Below, one piece after another: positions 53,083 through 61,705 of a stretch of DNA of 64,000 nucleotides. The stretch is from Nostoc sp. UHCC 0302. Its GTDB lineage: Bacteria > Cyanobacteriota > Cyanobacteriia > Cyanobacteriales > Nostocaceae. Numbering within the stretch: the stretch's first letter is position 1; the number at the start of each line of letters is the position of its first letter. The DNA lies in contig NZ_CP151099.1 of NCBI RefSeq assembly GCF_038096175.1, positions 5,620,001 to 5,684,000 of the forward strand, written 5' to 3'. A model generated the notes under the pieces. The model was not told the DNA's origin. It saw nothing but the letters and a program-made list of their open reading frames with translations, and searched no databases. Position numbers and translations under genes: made by a program.

Positions 53083-54053
53083 CAAAGGGACTGGGGACTA
53101 GGGACAACAGAGATAAGGGAATAACTAATAATCAATGCCCACCATGCCCCACAACAAATGACAAATTAGCAACAAGTGCAAACTCTGTTACAACAATTTA
53201 AAAATTAGCAGAGTAATTTGTAAATACCCTCCGATTGCTTAACCAGACCGCCCTACTCCAGTGGCGGTTTTTTTGATTTGTTAATTTTTTATTATATTTT
53301 TCATATTGCATTTAGTTTTACTGAAAACTACTGTTGATAGTTATACAGTTTTAGTATTTGGGATTCAATATTGGTCTAATACAGCCAATTAATTACATTC
53401 AAAGCATTTTTCTCTGCCTAAATCTATCTATATATAGATTGACAAAATTATGTTGATATTAAAGACAGATAGCAATTGAAATTAAGAAATATTGGTTTAG
53501 TGAGAATACTCAATAAAGGTTGCACAGCATTGTTAATATATCTGTAATTATGCGGTAGGCATTAGTACATAGTAAAGATTATCATTGACCGACTTTTCTC
53601 TAGTCTCAAGTATGTTTATGTATAACTACTACTGAATAATTAGAAACACTACGTTGTATACAGTATTATTCCAAAATTGTATCCTGTATAACAAATAAGC
53701 AAGTCCAGCAAAATGACCCTAGCAAAAGCTTTGCAAGATGTTATAATAATGAAGTATTAGACAAATACGTTTGACTAATTAATCTTCGAACAGAAGAAAA
53801 AGGTATTTCCTAACGCTGTTACCGAAAGGTATGCCTAAACTATTGATTACACTATACAAAAAACCAAACATGATTGGATAGCGAGAAATTTAGTTTCAAA
53901 TAGTTTATCTATAAAAAGGATATTCTGACACTTGCTAAAGTGGTTTAACTTGTAGACAGCTAAACAGCTTACAGTTAAACAATATCTAAAATAGCATCAA
54001 GACTCTCGCTCAATGACCAACCCTATCAGTTATACGACGAACTGAAATCTTGT
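53083..54053. other. 971-bp intergenic region; one clear terminator, then AT-rich DNA
   Basis: The left part carries heptad-like units (GGGACTGGGGACTA, CCCACCATGCCCC) and a Rho-independent terminator at 53247-53274. From 53280 to 54050 the sequence is AT-rich with no supported gene and no HIP1 site. It precedes a 62-codon membrane-peptide gene and is long enough to hold a small RNA or an extended leader. GTTACCGAAAGGTATGCC at about 53818-53835 stands out only as a GC-richer patch. Confidence 0.55.
53247..53274 (+). terminator. Rho-independent terminator
   Basis: ACCGCC (53247-53252) pairs with GGCGGT (53263-53268) over a ten-base loop and runs straight into seven T (53268-53274). It is on the DUF362 strand but 165 bp after its stop, so it may instead end a small transcript beginning near 53100. 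Confidence 0.8.
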
Positions 54054-54242
54054 ATGAATTCAAATAGCCAGTCTACCAATTCTGCCGACACATATTCCCA
54101 TCGTTTGGCAGACATTGTGGGAACTGCGATCGCATTATTAACTCTAACCTTACCCGTATTTGTCATAGCTCATTATTCTACAAGAGATGTTCAGAATAAC
54201 CGACCAGCTATGACCTACAACATACAAAAAAGTGAAGATTAA
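54054..54242 (+). CDS. 62-residue single-pass membrane protein
   Basis: A small protein with a polar N-terminus (MNSNSQSTNSADTYSHRLADI), one transmembrane helix (about 22-42, VGTAIALLTLTLPVFVIAHY) and a short polar tail. Similar short proteins with a SHRLADIVGTAIALLTLTLP-like stretch occur in other cyanobacteria as I recall, supporting a real gene; a HIP1 site lies in the coding region. Function unknown. A strong terminator-like hairpin follows at 54448-54480. Confidence 0.65.
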   Translation: MNSNSQSTNSADTYSHRLADIVGTAIALLTLTLPVFVIAHYSTRDVQNNRPAMTYNIQKSED

Positions 54243-54447
54243 ACAAAACTTAAGAGCAATATTTCACTACTAAATAAAGCTTGAAAAAGCAGAAAACGGA
54301 TTTTTAGACTAATGTCTTAAGATTTATTTCTATGAAATAAACTTAATCCGTATTGTAGAACACCAGATTCAGTAAATTTAACTGAACATAGATACGAATC
54401 CCTCTAACGGCAATCAAGGATGAGGGAAATTTAACCAGTATCTTGGA

Positions 54448-54484
54448 AAAAGCGCTGCATAAAAACTTTGCAGCGCTTTTTCTA
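54448..54484 (+). terminator. Rho-independent terminator
   Basis: A perfect 12-bp stem AAAAGCGCTGCA (54448-54459) / TGCAGCGCTTTT (54469-54480) with a nine-base loop and trailing TTCT. It lies 206 bp after the small membrane-protein gene. Confidence 0.8.
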
Positions 54485-54561
54485 TTGTTTGACCAATTTT
54501 AGGGGCTGGGGATCAGGGAGACAAGGAAGACATGGAGGACAAATACTAATTGTTTACTCCT

Positions 54562-54628
54562 GACTCACCTCGGCTGCACTCGGTGGTCGCCGAGCGCAGT
54601 CGAGGTGCGACCACCGAGTGCGTCCTGC
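54562..54628. repeat. Palindrome with two mutually exclusive stems
   Basis: The arms CACTCGGTGGTCGC (54577-54590) and GCGACCACCGAGTG (54607-54620) match perfectly over 14 bp. The overlapping pair CACCTCGGCTGCACTCGG / CCGAGCGCAGTCGAGGTG can also pair with two mismatches, but both cannot form together. It lies 110 bp before ppa. Confidence 0.75.
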
Positions 54629-54728
54629 CTTCTGCCTTCTGCGCCATGCCCAATGCACCATATTGTCCTAAAATTCTACACGGGGAGCGAAGCTGAATGC
54701 TCCTAAGATTAACCTTTAGTGGTGAATT

Positions 54729-55244
54729 ATGGTGAATTTATCTCGGATTCCTGCCCAACCTAAACCAGGTGTAATTAACATTCTGATTGAAATTGCAGGC
54801 GGGAGCAAAAATAAATACGAATTCGACAAAGACTTAGAAGCTTTTGCTCTAGACCGGGTACTTTATTCCTCAGTACAGTATCCATATGACTACGGCTTTG
54901 TACCTAATACTTTGGCTGAAGATGGCGATCCATTAGATGGTATGGTAATTATCGACGAGCCAACCTTTCCAGGCTGCGTGATTGCAGCACGACCGATTGG
55001 CTTCTTGGAGATGATTGACGGTGGCGATCGCGATGAAAAAATCCTTGCTGTACCGGACAAAGATCCCCGCTACGCTCAAGTAAAATCTCTTAACGACATA
55101 GCACCACACCGCTTGGATGAAATTGCTGAGTTTTTCCGTAGTTATAAAAATTTGGAAAAAAAGGTAACTGAAATTCTCGGTTGGCAAGATGTTGACCAAG
55201 TAAAACCTCTAGTAGAAAAGTCCGTTAGAGCTTTTAAGGGATAA
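54729..55244 (+). CDS. ppa: Inorganic pyrophosphatase (soluble, family I)
   Basis: A 171-residue enzyme that hydrolyses pyrophosphate to drive biosynthetic reactions. The signature DGDPLDGMV (Mg-binding Asp residues) is at about 65-73, preceded by [12 protein letters not shown] and followed by the lysine/aspartate VPDKDPRY. N-terminal KYEFDKD is typical. Length is normal. Downstream is a 68-bp perfect-arm inverted repeat, then panD. Confidence 0.95.
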   Translation: MVNLSRIPAQPKPGVINILIEIAGGSKNKYEFDKDLEAFALDRVLYSSVQYPYDYGFVPNTLAEDGDPLDGMVIIDEPTFPGCVIAARPIGFLEMIDGGDRDEKILAVPDKDPRYAQVKSLNDIAPHRLDEIAEFFRSYKNLEKKVTEILGWQDVDQVKPLVEKSVRAFKG

Positions 55245-55250
55245 TAAAAA

Positions 55251-55317
55251 AGTTAGGAGTTATAAGTTACAAGTTATATATTTTTGATTCTTAACTTCTA
55301 ACTCATAACTCCTAACT
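55251..55317. repeat. 26-bp-arm inverted repeat between ppa and panD
   Basis: The arms AGTTAGGAGTTATAAGTTAC+AAGTTA (55251-55276) and its near complement (55292-55317) differ at two positions and enclose a 15-base loop. The arms are made of heptad units, so the structure may arise from opposed heptad runs. It would make a strong hairpin in the ppa transcript. Confidence 0.85.
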
Positions 55318-55337
55318 ATCGATTACCCCTAACCGAA

Positions 55338-55721
55338 ATGCAGCGCACTCTCCTTTTAGGAAAAATTCATAACTGCACCCTTACGGGGGCGAATCTTCAC
55401 TACGTTGGCAGTATCAGCATTGATCAAATCCTGTTAGACAAAGCTGGCATCTTACCTTATGAGCAGGTACAAGTAGTCAATAATGCCAATGGGCAACGCT
55501 TTATTACTTATGCGATCCCGGCTCCAGCTAATTCAGGAATCATTGAGTTAAATGGTGCTGCGGCACGTCTAGGCATTATTGGCGATCGCTTGATTATAAT
55601 GACTTACGGGCAGTTCACTCCAGAAGAGTTAAAAAATTACTCTCCTACAGTAGTCATTGTGGACGAAAAAAACCGACTATTAGAAGTGCGGCGTTACGAT
55701 GACCTGCTCAGTAACGTCTAA
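55338..55721 (+). CDS. panD: Aspartate 1-decarboxylase
   Basis: A 127-residue pyruvoyl enzyme making beta-alanine for pantothenate and coenzyme A. The self-cleavage site YVGSISID gives Gly24-Ser25, where Ser25 becomes the pyruvoyl group. Other family stretches are [41 protein letters not shown] and [10 protein letters not shown] metallo-beta-lactamase-like gene follows after 11 bases, suggesting an operon. Confidence 0.95.
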   Translation: MQRTLLLGKIHNCTLTGANLHYVGSISIDQILLDKAGILPYEQVQVVNNANGQRFITYAIPAPANSGIIELNGAAARLGIIGDRLIIMTYGQFTPEELKNYSPTVVIVDEKNRLLEVRRYDDLLSNV

Positions 55722-55732
55722 TTTCAAGCAAA

Positions 55733-56632
55733 ATGTCAAACTTTGAGATGTCGGGTTCCCAGAACTACATAACTGAAAAGTCAACTAACCTGCAAAGTAG
55801 CCTAGCAGGTGAATTTCAAGTCCAATTTTGGGGAGTACGGGGTTTGATTGCCACCCCAAGCAAGAATACCAGCCGCTATGGTGGAAACACCCCTTGTGTA
55901 GAAATACGTGTGGCTGGGAAAAACTTGATTTTTGATGGTGGTACTGGCTTACGCATACTGGGTAAAACTTGGCAGCAACTGCAACAGCCACTAGAAGCCC
56001 ATTTATTTTTTACAAACTGCCAATCAAACCGTATTCAAGGCTTTCCCTTTTTCGCCCCTGCATTTATTGCAGATAATTCTTTCCACATTTACGGCACAGC
56101 TGCCTCAAATGGAGCCTCAATCAAACAATGTTTGTATGACCAGATGCTCCAACCACACTTTCCTTATCCTTTACAGGTAATGCAATCGGAATTGCAGTTT
56201 TACAATCTGACTCCAGACAAGGAAGTGAAACTAGATGATGTCATCATTACAACTTCATTAATCAATAATACTCAGCGGTCAATCGGTTACCGAGTTACTT
56301 GGCAACAATATAGTCTTGCCTACATCACGGATTTGTACCCAAGCCCAGATGAAGTAGAGCGGGAGAGGATTTTAGAGTTAATTAAAGGCGTCGATTTGCT
56401 GATTGCTAATGCTACTTACATCCCGCCAACAGCTCACAACCACGACTCGCCTGATTTACTCTGGCAAACTGCGGTGAATGTCGCTGATAGTGCTGAGGTG
56501 CAACGGCTAGTGATTTCTCACCACCACCCAGATGACCACGATGATTTTCTTGACCAAGTTCAAAGCGAGGTTCAATGTGTCTTTCCTAAAACTCTACTAG
56601 CTAGCGAAGGTTTAATATTACCTGTAGTGTAA
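55733..56632 (+). CDS. Metallo-beta-lactamase-fold protein lacking metal ligands
   Basis: A 299-residue MBL-fold protein 11 bases after panD. The fold is recognisable: VQFWGVRGLIATPSKNTSRYGGNTPCVEI, LIFDGGTGLRILGK, LFF...IQGFPFF, then AYITDLYPSPDEVER and LVISHHHPDDHDDFLDQV. In active relatives the strand after LFF reads T-H-x-H-x-D-H-IQGFPFF, but here residues 94-103 are TNCQSNRIQG, so all four of those metal ligands are replaced; the later His of SLNHP is also missing (SLINNTQRS). It is therefore probably a non-catalytic member (binding or regulatory), unless other residues compensate. The C-terminal SHHHP is retained. Confidence 0.8.
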   Translation: MSNFEMSGSQNYITEKSTNLQSSLAGEFQVQFWGVRGLIATPSKNTSRYGGNTPCVEIRVAGKNLIFDGGTGLRILGKTWQQLQQPLEAHLFFTNCQSNRIQGFPFFAPAFIADNSFHIYGTAASNGASIKQCLYDQMLQPHFPYPLQVMQSELQFYNLTPDKEVKLDDVIITTSLINNTQRSIGYRVTWQQYSLAYITDLYPSPDEVERERILELIKGVDLLIANATYIPPTAHNHDSPDLLWQTAVNVADSAEVQRLVISHHHPDDHDDFLDQVQSEVQCVFPKTLLASEGLILPVV

Positions 56633-56644
56633 TAATTCGTAATA

Positions 56645-56695
56645 CTTCTCTACGAGAGGCTGCGCCCTAAGCGTAGCTATGCCGCAGGCTTTACG
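56645..56695. repeat. 51-bp dispersed repeat, copy B
   Basis: CTTCTCTACGAGAGGCTGCG ... GCCGCAGGCTTTACG, with three differences from copy A at 1760-1810, 55 kb away. Heptad-type CCCTACTCCCTAATCC units follow at about 56850-56880 in the 374-bp spacer, which has no gene. Confidence 0.8.
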
Positions 56696-57006
56696 GCTAC
56701 GCGGTAGTTGAGCGTAGTCGAAACTCAGTACAAGTTCGTAATTAAAAGCTACTTTACAAAGCTTGCTAGAAAAGCTTTTCTATGCATTACCCTGCTATAG
56801 GGCTATGATTTGATTTTTGAAAAAACTCGCCCTCAACTCGAAAACCCTGATTCCCTACTCCCTAATCCCCACTCCCTGCCTACGCAGAGAATTTCAAAAA
56901 TCAAATATGATTCCTATACTAAAACAATACATACTTAGATAATTTGGTATCAGAATTAAAAAGTGCTGTTTGACCACAGGCTGCTATGCCTCTACCCAGG
57001 CAAGTA

Positions 57007-58074
57007 TTAGGCTGGCTGAAATACTGTTGATACAGAATTGACTGTCTGACTGAGTTGTTCAAGTTTTGCCGCTACTGCGCCACTGGTTAATAATTCTGCT
57101 GCCTTGGCTATACCCGATCGCATATCTGGAGAAATACCACTCCGCCATAGGTAAAACCCGCCATTCCACAAGGCTGTTTGCATCAATTCCCCAGGTTTAC
57201 CAGCTAAAACTGACTGCATTTCGGCAAGTAGTTCTTCAGTAGTGCCGAGGGGTACATTTTTGGTAGTAAAGCCGTATTCACGCGGCACTAAATGCAATCT
57301 TTCTAATTCCTGCGATGTTGATGATAAACCGATGATGGCGGTGCGATCGCGTGGTAAATCGCAACTACCTTCTAATCCCTTGACAAATGCAAACTTCGTT
57401 ACTCCCCGCAGCCCTAATGCTACCTGAAACATCGTTTCTGTTGGAGGATGAACAAACCCAGCAATCATCTGCACATCCCCAGCATAAGGACACCAAATTA
57501 GTTCCATTGTCGCGAAGGGCGGACGCTTACCGAGTTGGTCACGGTAATCCCAAATAGTGTTAGTTAAGGGAAAATGCTTAGGCGTATAAACAAAACCGAT
57601 TCCCGTTTGCTCAAATACCTGCTGGGTTTTTGCCAATGGTAAGGGAGTCCAATCAACACCTAACCCCTGCCAAATTTCTATCAACGGTAAGCCATACTTA
57701 GTTGGAAAGCGATCGCCACCGTGCATCACTACTGGTTGTCCTGCGGCAGCGAGTAGTAAAGCCGTTACGTGGCTGATTGGTGCAGTGCGCGTTCTGCCAT
57801 CATAAGGGATACCAAGAGCGATCGCAGGTCGTGCAGAGGCAATTGGTTGCAGTTTTGGCCCCAGTTCATCATAGGCATCCAACATTCCGGCTAACTCTTC
57901 CCCGGTAGGACGCTTAATCCGGTGGGCAATCAAAAATGCTCCAATTTGGGCTGGTGTTGCTTCACCTAGCAACATCATTTTAGTAGCGGCGGCGGCGTCA
58001 GCACGAGTTAAATTCTCGCCTGTATGATTTCCACTCCCTACCTTTTGCAGGAATTGCCTAAATATGTTGCTCAT
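57007..58074 (-). CDS. TrpD-like anthranilate phosphoribosyltransferase family protein
   Basis: A 355-residue protein with the two-domain fold of nucleoside phosphorylase/TrpD enzymes: helical LTRADAAAATKMMLLGEATPAQIGAFLIAHRIKRPTGEELAGM, then GIPYDGRTRTAPISHVTALLLAAAG and MHGGDRFPTKYG. TrpD proper has GTGGDxxxTxN for PRPP binding; here GIPYDGRTR replaces it, so it is more like the TrpD2/YbiB group, whose E. coli member binds nucleic acids rather than making tryptophan. A role in tryptophan synthesis is therefore doubtful. No other trp gene is nearby; a LysR gene is on the same strand upstream. Confidence 0.82.
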   Translation of the reverse strand: MSNIFRQFLQKVGSGNHTGENLTRADAAAATKMMLLGEATPAQIGAFLIAHRIKRPTGEELAGMLDAYDELGPKLQPIASARPAIALGIPYDGRTRTAPISHVTALLLAAAGQPVVMHGGDRFPTKYGLPLIEIWQGLGVDWTPLPLAKTQQVFEQTGIGFVYTPKHFPLTNTIWDYRDQLGKRPPFATMELIWCPYAGDVQMIAGFVHPPTETMFQVALGLRGVTKFAFVKGLEGSCDLPRDRTAIIGLSSTSQELERLHLVPREYGFTTKNVPLGTTEELLAEMQSVLAGKPGELMQTALWNGGFYLWRSGISPDMRSGIAKAAELLTSGAVAAKLEQLSQTVNSVSTVFQPA

Positions 58075-58192
58075 TTGTCTTTTGTCCTTTGTTCTCTCTT
58101 ACAAAGTTCTGATCGCCGTAAGATGGCGCTCAGACTTTGCGCTTTGTCATTTGTCTTTTGAGCAATCACTAATGACTAATGACTAATGACAT

Positions 58193-59137
58193 TTAAGAAG
58201 CCGAGCGCTCTTGGTCAAATTGTAGTGGTATATTTTCCCGTACTAGTTCCCAAAAGTGCTTGATAGGAGGAATTTGCAAACGGTCTTGAGTTGTTACCAT
58301 AACTACCCGACGTGTCAAACTAGAACTTTCAGGCAAAATAGTATTATTGCTAGCTAGGGGACGGACTGCAAGGGTAGGGTCGCAACCTGCTTCAATTAAT
58401 GCTGAGTGAGGCAGCAAAGCTATTAGTTCTCCTTGGCGCACCACTCCCCGGAAGGCATCTAGGGTGTTTACCTCTAAAACTGCCTGAAGTTTGGCTTCTA
58501 GTCGCTCAAATCTATCTTGTATCAGACGTTGCATTCCGTAGCCATCTTTAAAAACCACTTGCGGATAACGAATTAACTCCGACCAAGGGATATATTCATA
58601 TTGGGCTAGAGGATGATTGGCTGCGGTTAGGACTTCTATCGGTTCATCATAAAGTACTTCTACCACCATTTCTCTACCAGTCGTTAAAAAGCGATTATTC
58701 ATCACAATTGCCAGATCCACCAATCCATCTTTAAGGACTTTTAAGGCGCGATCGCTACCTAATGATGTCACTCGCAATTGCACGTCTGGATAATCATGAC
58801 AAAATTTTTGCAACACTGGTGGTAGATAAGAACTGCACAGCGAATGAATTGCTGCAATGCAAAGTTCTGGCTGCTTTCCGGCAATTAAATCTGCTAATTC
58901 TTCTGTAGCTGTCTGCCATTCTTGACAAATTTTCCGCGCACGGGGTAGCAAGCGTTCGCCTCCTAGCGTTAGCTTGGCATGATTTGTTCTGTGAAACAGT
59001 TCTATTCCCAAATCTGCTTCTAGTGCTTGAATTTGGCGACTGATGGTTGATTGAGTGACACTACATTTCCGCGCTGCTTGTTGAAAGCTGCCGGTTTGGG
59101 CGATCGCCAGAAAAGCTTGCAACTGCTCTAGTCGCAT
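58193..59137 (-). CDS. LysR family transcriptional regulator
   Basis: A 314-residue LTTR. The N-terminal winged helix has LQAFLAIAQTGSFQQAARKCSVTQSTISRQIQALEADLGIELFHR (about 5-49). The effector domain follows (IAAIHSLCSSYLPPVLQKFCHDYPDVQLRV, VDLAIVMNNRF, EVLTAANHPLAQYEYIPWSELIRYPQVVFKDGYG). Cyanobacterial LTTRs of this form control carbon or nitrogen assimilation and light responses; which one this is cannot be decided by eye. Heptad TGACTAA repeats separate it from the TrpD-like gene. Confidence 0.9.
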   Translation of the reverse strand: MRLEQLQAFLAIAQTGSFQQAARKCSVTQSTISRQIQALEADLGIELFHRTNHAKLTLGGERLLPRARKICQEWQTATEELADLIAGKQPELCIAAIHSLCSSYLPPVLQKFCHDYPDVQLRVTSLGSDRALKVLKDGLVDLAIVMNNRFLTTGREMVVEVLYDEPIEVLTAANHPLAQYEYIPWSELIRYPQVVFKDGYGMQRLIQDRFERLEAKLQAVLEVNTLDAFRGVVRQGELIALLPHSALIEAGCDPTLAVRPLASNNTILPESSSLTRRVVMVTTQDRLQIPPIKHFWELVRENIPLQFDQERSAS

Positions 59138-59850
59138 TTTTATGTAGCCTGAATTACATTTATGGGTTTCATTAACTTAGCGATTTTCTATTCACAATTT
59201 AGTAGAGTTTGTTACAGGTCTTTTTCCTAAAAGATTTTGATATAAATTTTTTAGGCTTGATTTTTCCAATGTTAATCGCCAATTATAATCTTTGCCGCGT
59301 ATTTTTAGCTAAATATCTCTGGCAATAGTATTGATTATTTTTTTTAGCAATATAAAAATTTCAAGATATAACTTTGTTTACATTTCATGACATTTTGCCG
59401 CAGGCTTAACAATAATAAAGCCGAATAAGCTGTCAAATCATCCGAAGGTATGAGTATTCTATACAGCAGATTTCTAGTTGATGAAGTATCCAAATTAGAT
59501 ATTAAAGCCAAGTATAAAGCCTATTTTGCGTTTGAATTCTGAAGGCAGTTGCTACCCTTTGGGAAGCCGCCGCTCCGATGCCAGTTGCCACAAGTCGGGA
59601 AACCCGCCCAAGTCGCGACCTTTCGCTGCGCTTGCCCTGATGCTCGTACCCCTAGGGGGAAGCAAGCTACGCCTTTGGCGTCTCACGCCAAGGGCGAAGA
59701 CTCGCTAACGGCTTGATACAATCGCTCATGAAGAGAACTCTTTGCTCAGACTTTCCGCGCTCATCCCCCACTAAAAGATTGCTGAATTTTAAATTCTCCA
59801 TTCTTCTTGAATATTAATCCACTTGCAATTATGGTTTAAAGGATAAGTTC
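59138..59850. other. 713-bp spacer containing a GC-rich repeat block
   Basis: AT-rich on both sides. At about 59545-59710 there is an abrupt GC-rich block with GAAGCCGCCGCTCCGATGCC, CCCCTAGGGG and CGCCTTTGGCGTCTCACGCC palindromes; it resembles dispersed Nostoc repeats and happens to give a 60-codon frame, which I do not accept as a gene. The promoter for the LysR gene is expected at 59138-59300. Confidence 0.6.
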
Positions 59851-61113
59851 CTATTGTTTTCGCTCTAGGAAATTTTTAGGAAAGGGAATAGTGTCAATTT
59901 GCAAGCTTCCTTGTGATATATCAGTAACAAACTGCCCCACCGTCTCCCGTATATCCTTAAACGATTTACAAAACATCAATTTTTTGTCCATTTGAATTAG
60001 TAAATTACGAAGATTATCTTTTTCTTCTGTATTCTCATCTTTCAGCTTTTTTTCTAGTTCTTCTCTTAACAGATAATGAAAGTCTTTATGTTTAGAATCA
60101 AGATGAATAGACTCAAATCCAGTTAGGTGATGTCCTGCAAGATGGTCAATTTCTTTGATCCAAAATTCCAGTTCTGGATCTTCTAGTGCAGGACGAAGAA
60201 ATGTCTCTTCAAGCTTTTGTCTATCTTTATCTTTTAAAAAAGATAAGGAACATAGTTGATAATACTCTTTCTTTTTTACTTCTAAAATTTTTTCAGATTG
60301 ATAAGAATTCTTTAGAGACTGTTTTTTAACATTCTTTGTCACTTGATTGTGGAGGTATGTTCGAAGCTGATACACTGCTTCTTTTGCTTCCCGTCGGGCT
60401 TCTGCATCTGTCACATTTTTTTGGGTATTAAGACGTTTGTATTTAGCGATTTGGGCATAACTCATCCTGCCGTTCATCACCATATCCACAACTTCGTAAT
60501 AAGATGGTGAAAATTGTTGCAATAAGTCTAGCGCAGCTTGAATTTCAACTAAATCATTTTCGATTTGCTTGTCTGTAATGGTAAATGTAGGCTCATCAGT
60601 TGTTTGCAACGAAATACTTTCTTTTTGTTCTGCCTTGTGTTGTAGCATTTTGAAGCTCATCCAACGCAGAAGAGGTGTCATGCTATTCACACCAAGTTCG
60701 GGAATACCATAGTTTATAACGGCAAGCGTGAGTATGGCCCGCCAAAGACAATCTCCAACTATTTCTTTTTGTTGCTTGAGCCGTTCGTCAGCTATGTAAT
60801 CTTTGAGCCCTTGTTCGCTTTCTTGCTTGTGACTCTCCACCAGCCCTAACTGTAATGCGTAGCGCCTTGTAGCCTCAGACCAGCACCACCAGATAGAAAT
60901 AGGGGCTTCCAAGAATGCTTTGAGCCGGGAATTAATTGGGGTTTCTAGTACCGATGCATCACGTCCAATCCGTTCAAGGAACTCGGAAGCAGATATCCCT
61001 TCCCTTGCTGCCTTGTCTTTGATAGCATCCCAAGCGTTCTGGGTAATAGATAAGCTTCTAACCATTTTTTTCTGTTGATTACCTGTCTCCTCTGCTTTCG
61101 TATTTTTTTTCAT
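59851..61113 (-). CDS. Orphan protein with RHH-like N-terminus and HTH-like segment
   Basis: A 420-residue protein that I do not recognise. Residues about 17-55 (MVRSLSITQNAWDAIKDKAAREGISASEFLERIGRD) look like a ribbon-helix-helix DNA-binding module. Around 205-235 FSPSYYEVVDMVMNGRMSYAQIAKYKRLN resembles a sigma-region-4/HTH helix pair. The rest is charged, helical and AT-rich in codons, ending PKNFLERKQ. A perfect 10-bp inverted repeat lies 25 bases upstream of its ATG, suggesting autoregulation. The surrounding 3.8 kb has no HIP1 site, unlike the rest of the window, which suggests acquired DNA. Function unknown. Confidence 0.6.
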   Translation of the reverse strand: MKKNTKAEETGNQQKKMVRSLSITQNAWDAIKDKAAREGISASEFLERIGRDASVLETPINSRLKAFLEAPISIWWCWSEATRRYALQLGLVESHKQESEQGLKDYIADERLKQQKEIVGDCLWRAILTLAVINYGIPELGVNSMTPLLRWMSFKMLQHKAEQKESISLQTTDEPTFTITDKQIENDLVEIQAALDLLQQFSPSYYEVVDMVMNGRMSYAQIAKYKRLNTQKNVTDAEARREAKEAVYQLRTYLHNQVTKNVKKQSLKNSYQSEKILEVKKKEYYQLCSLSFLKDKDRQKLEETFLRPALEDPELEFWIKEIDHLAGHHLTGFESIHLDSKHKDFHYLLREELEKKLKDENTEEKDNLRNLLIQMDKKLMFCKSFKDIRETVGQFVTDISQGSLQIDTIPFPKNFLERKQ

Positions 61114-61137
61114 GGTTTATGAGTAGTGACTAAAATC

Positions 61138-61162
61138 TTATATAACTTATATAGTTATATAA
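61138..61162. promoter_or_regulatory. Operator-like perfect inverted repeat
   Basis: TTATATAACT (61138-61147) and AGTTATATAA (61153-61162) are exact complements around the spacer TATAT. It lies 25 bases upstream of the start codon of the RHH-like gene at 61113, over the expected promoter. RHH regulators commonly bind short inverted repeats, so autoregulation is plausible. Confidence 0.6.
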
Positions 61163-61383
61163 AATAAATAATTACATAAGATAATTATAAAAATAAATAT
61201 TTTAATAATTGTAAAAATAAATGTTCTCTGCTACATTAATGTAATACAACAACTATAAATACTTCAAAAACATATCTGCCTAATGCTGTTTTGCCTTATG
61301 TCTTTAGTTGCATAGGGTAATACGCAACGGAGGAACCAAATTATTGTGGGGCTAATGCTGTGATTTCTCCAGTATGGACACCT

Positions 61384-61433
61384 TTCAGTCCTAGCCCGTC
61401 AGCTAACTTCGTCGGCATTGAGAGGAGACTGAA
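61384..61433 (+). ncRNA. Structured RNA-like segment (possible IS605-type right-end remnant)
   Basis: TTCAGTC (61384-61390) pairs with GACTGAA (61427-61433), extended by CCT/AGG with a bulge. The loop holds AGCCCGTCAGCTAACTTCGT plus CGGC, a pattern I associate with right ends or guide-RNA scaffolds of IS200/IS605 elements. No transposase or TnpB gene is present. The strand is uncertain. Confidence 0.35.
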
Positions 61434-61705
61434 CAAACATCATTTTTACAGATGGTGTTCTATTCAGAATTTTTTGGTTTGTTGCTTTTTGAAAGTTTCC
61501 CGTAGTACTGATTTAGTAACTTAATAATCAAAAAAGCCCGAATTTCAAATTGCTACTATTGGAATTCGAGCTAAATATATGATTGCAATAACTTAGTTTA
61601 TCTCGAAATATATAATTTCAGTTTTCGAGGTAATTAAGTCATTGCAGGTTAGTGATGAGAATAATTTTCAGATAGAAATTCACTTGTAAATAAAGGAGAA
61701 TTACA

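Noticed and set aside
59526-59708. 60-codon frame in the GC-rich block
   Set aside because: The coding potential comes from dispersed palindromes; no start signal or recognisable domain.
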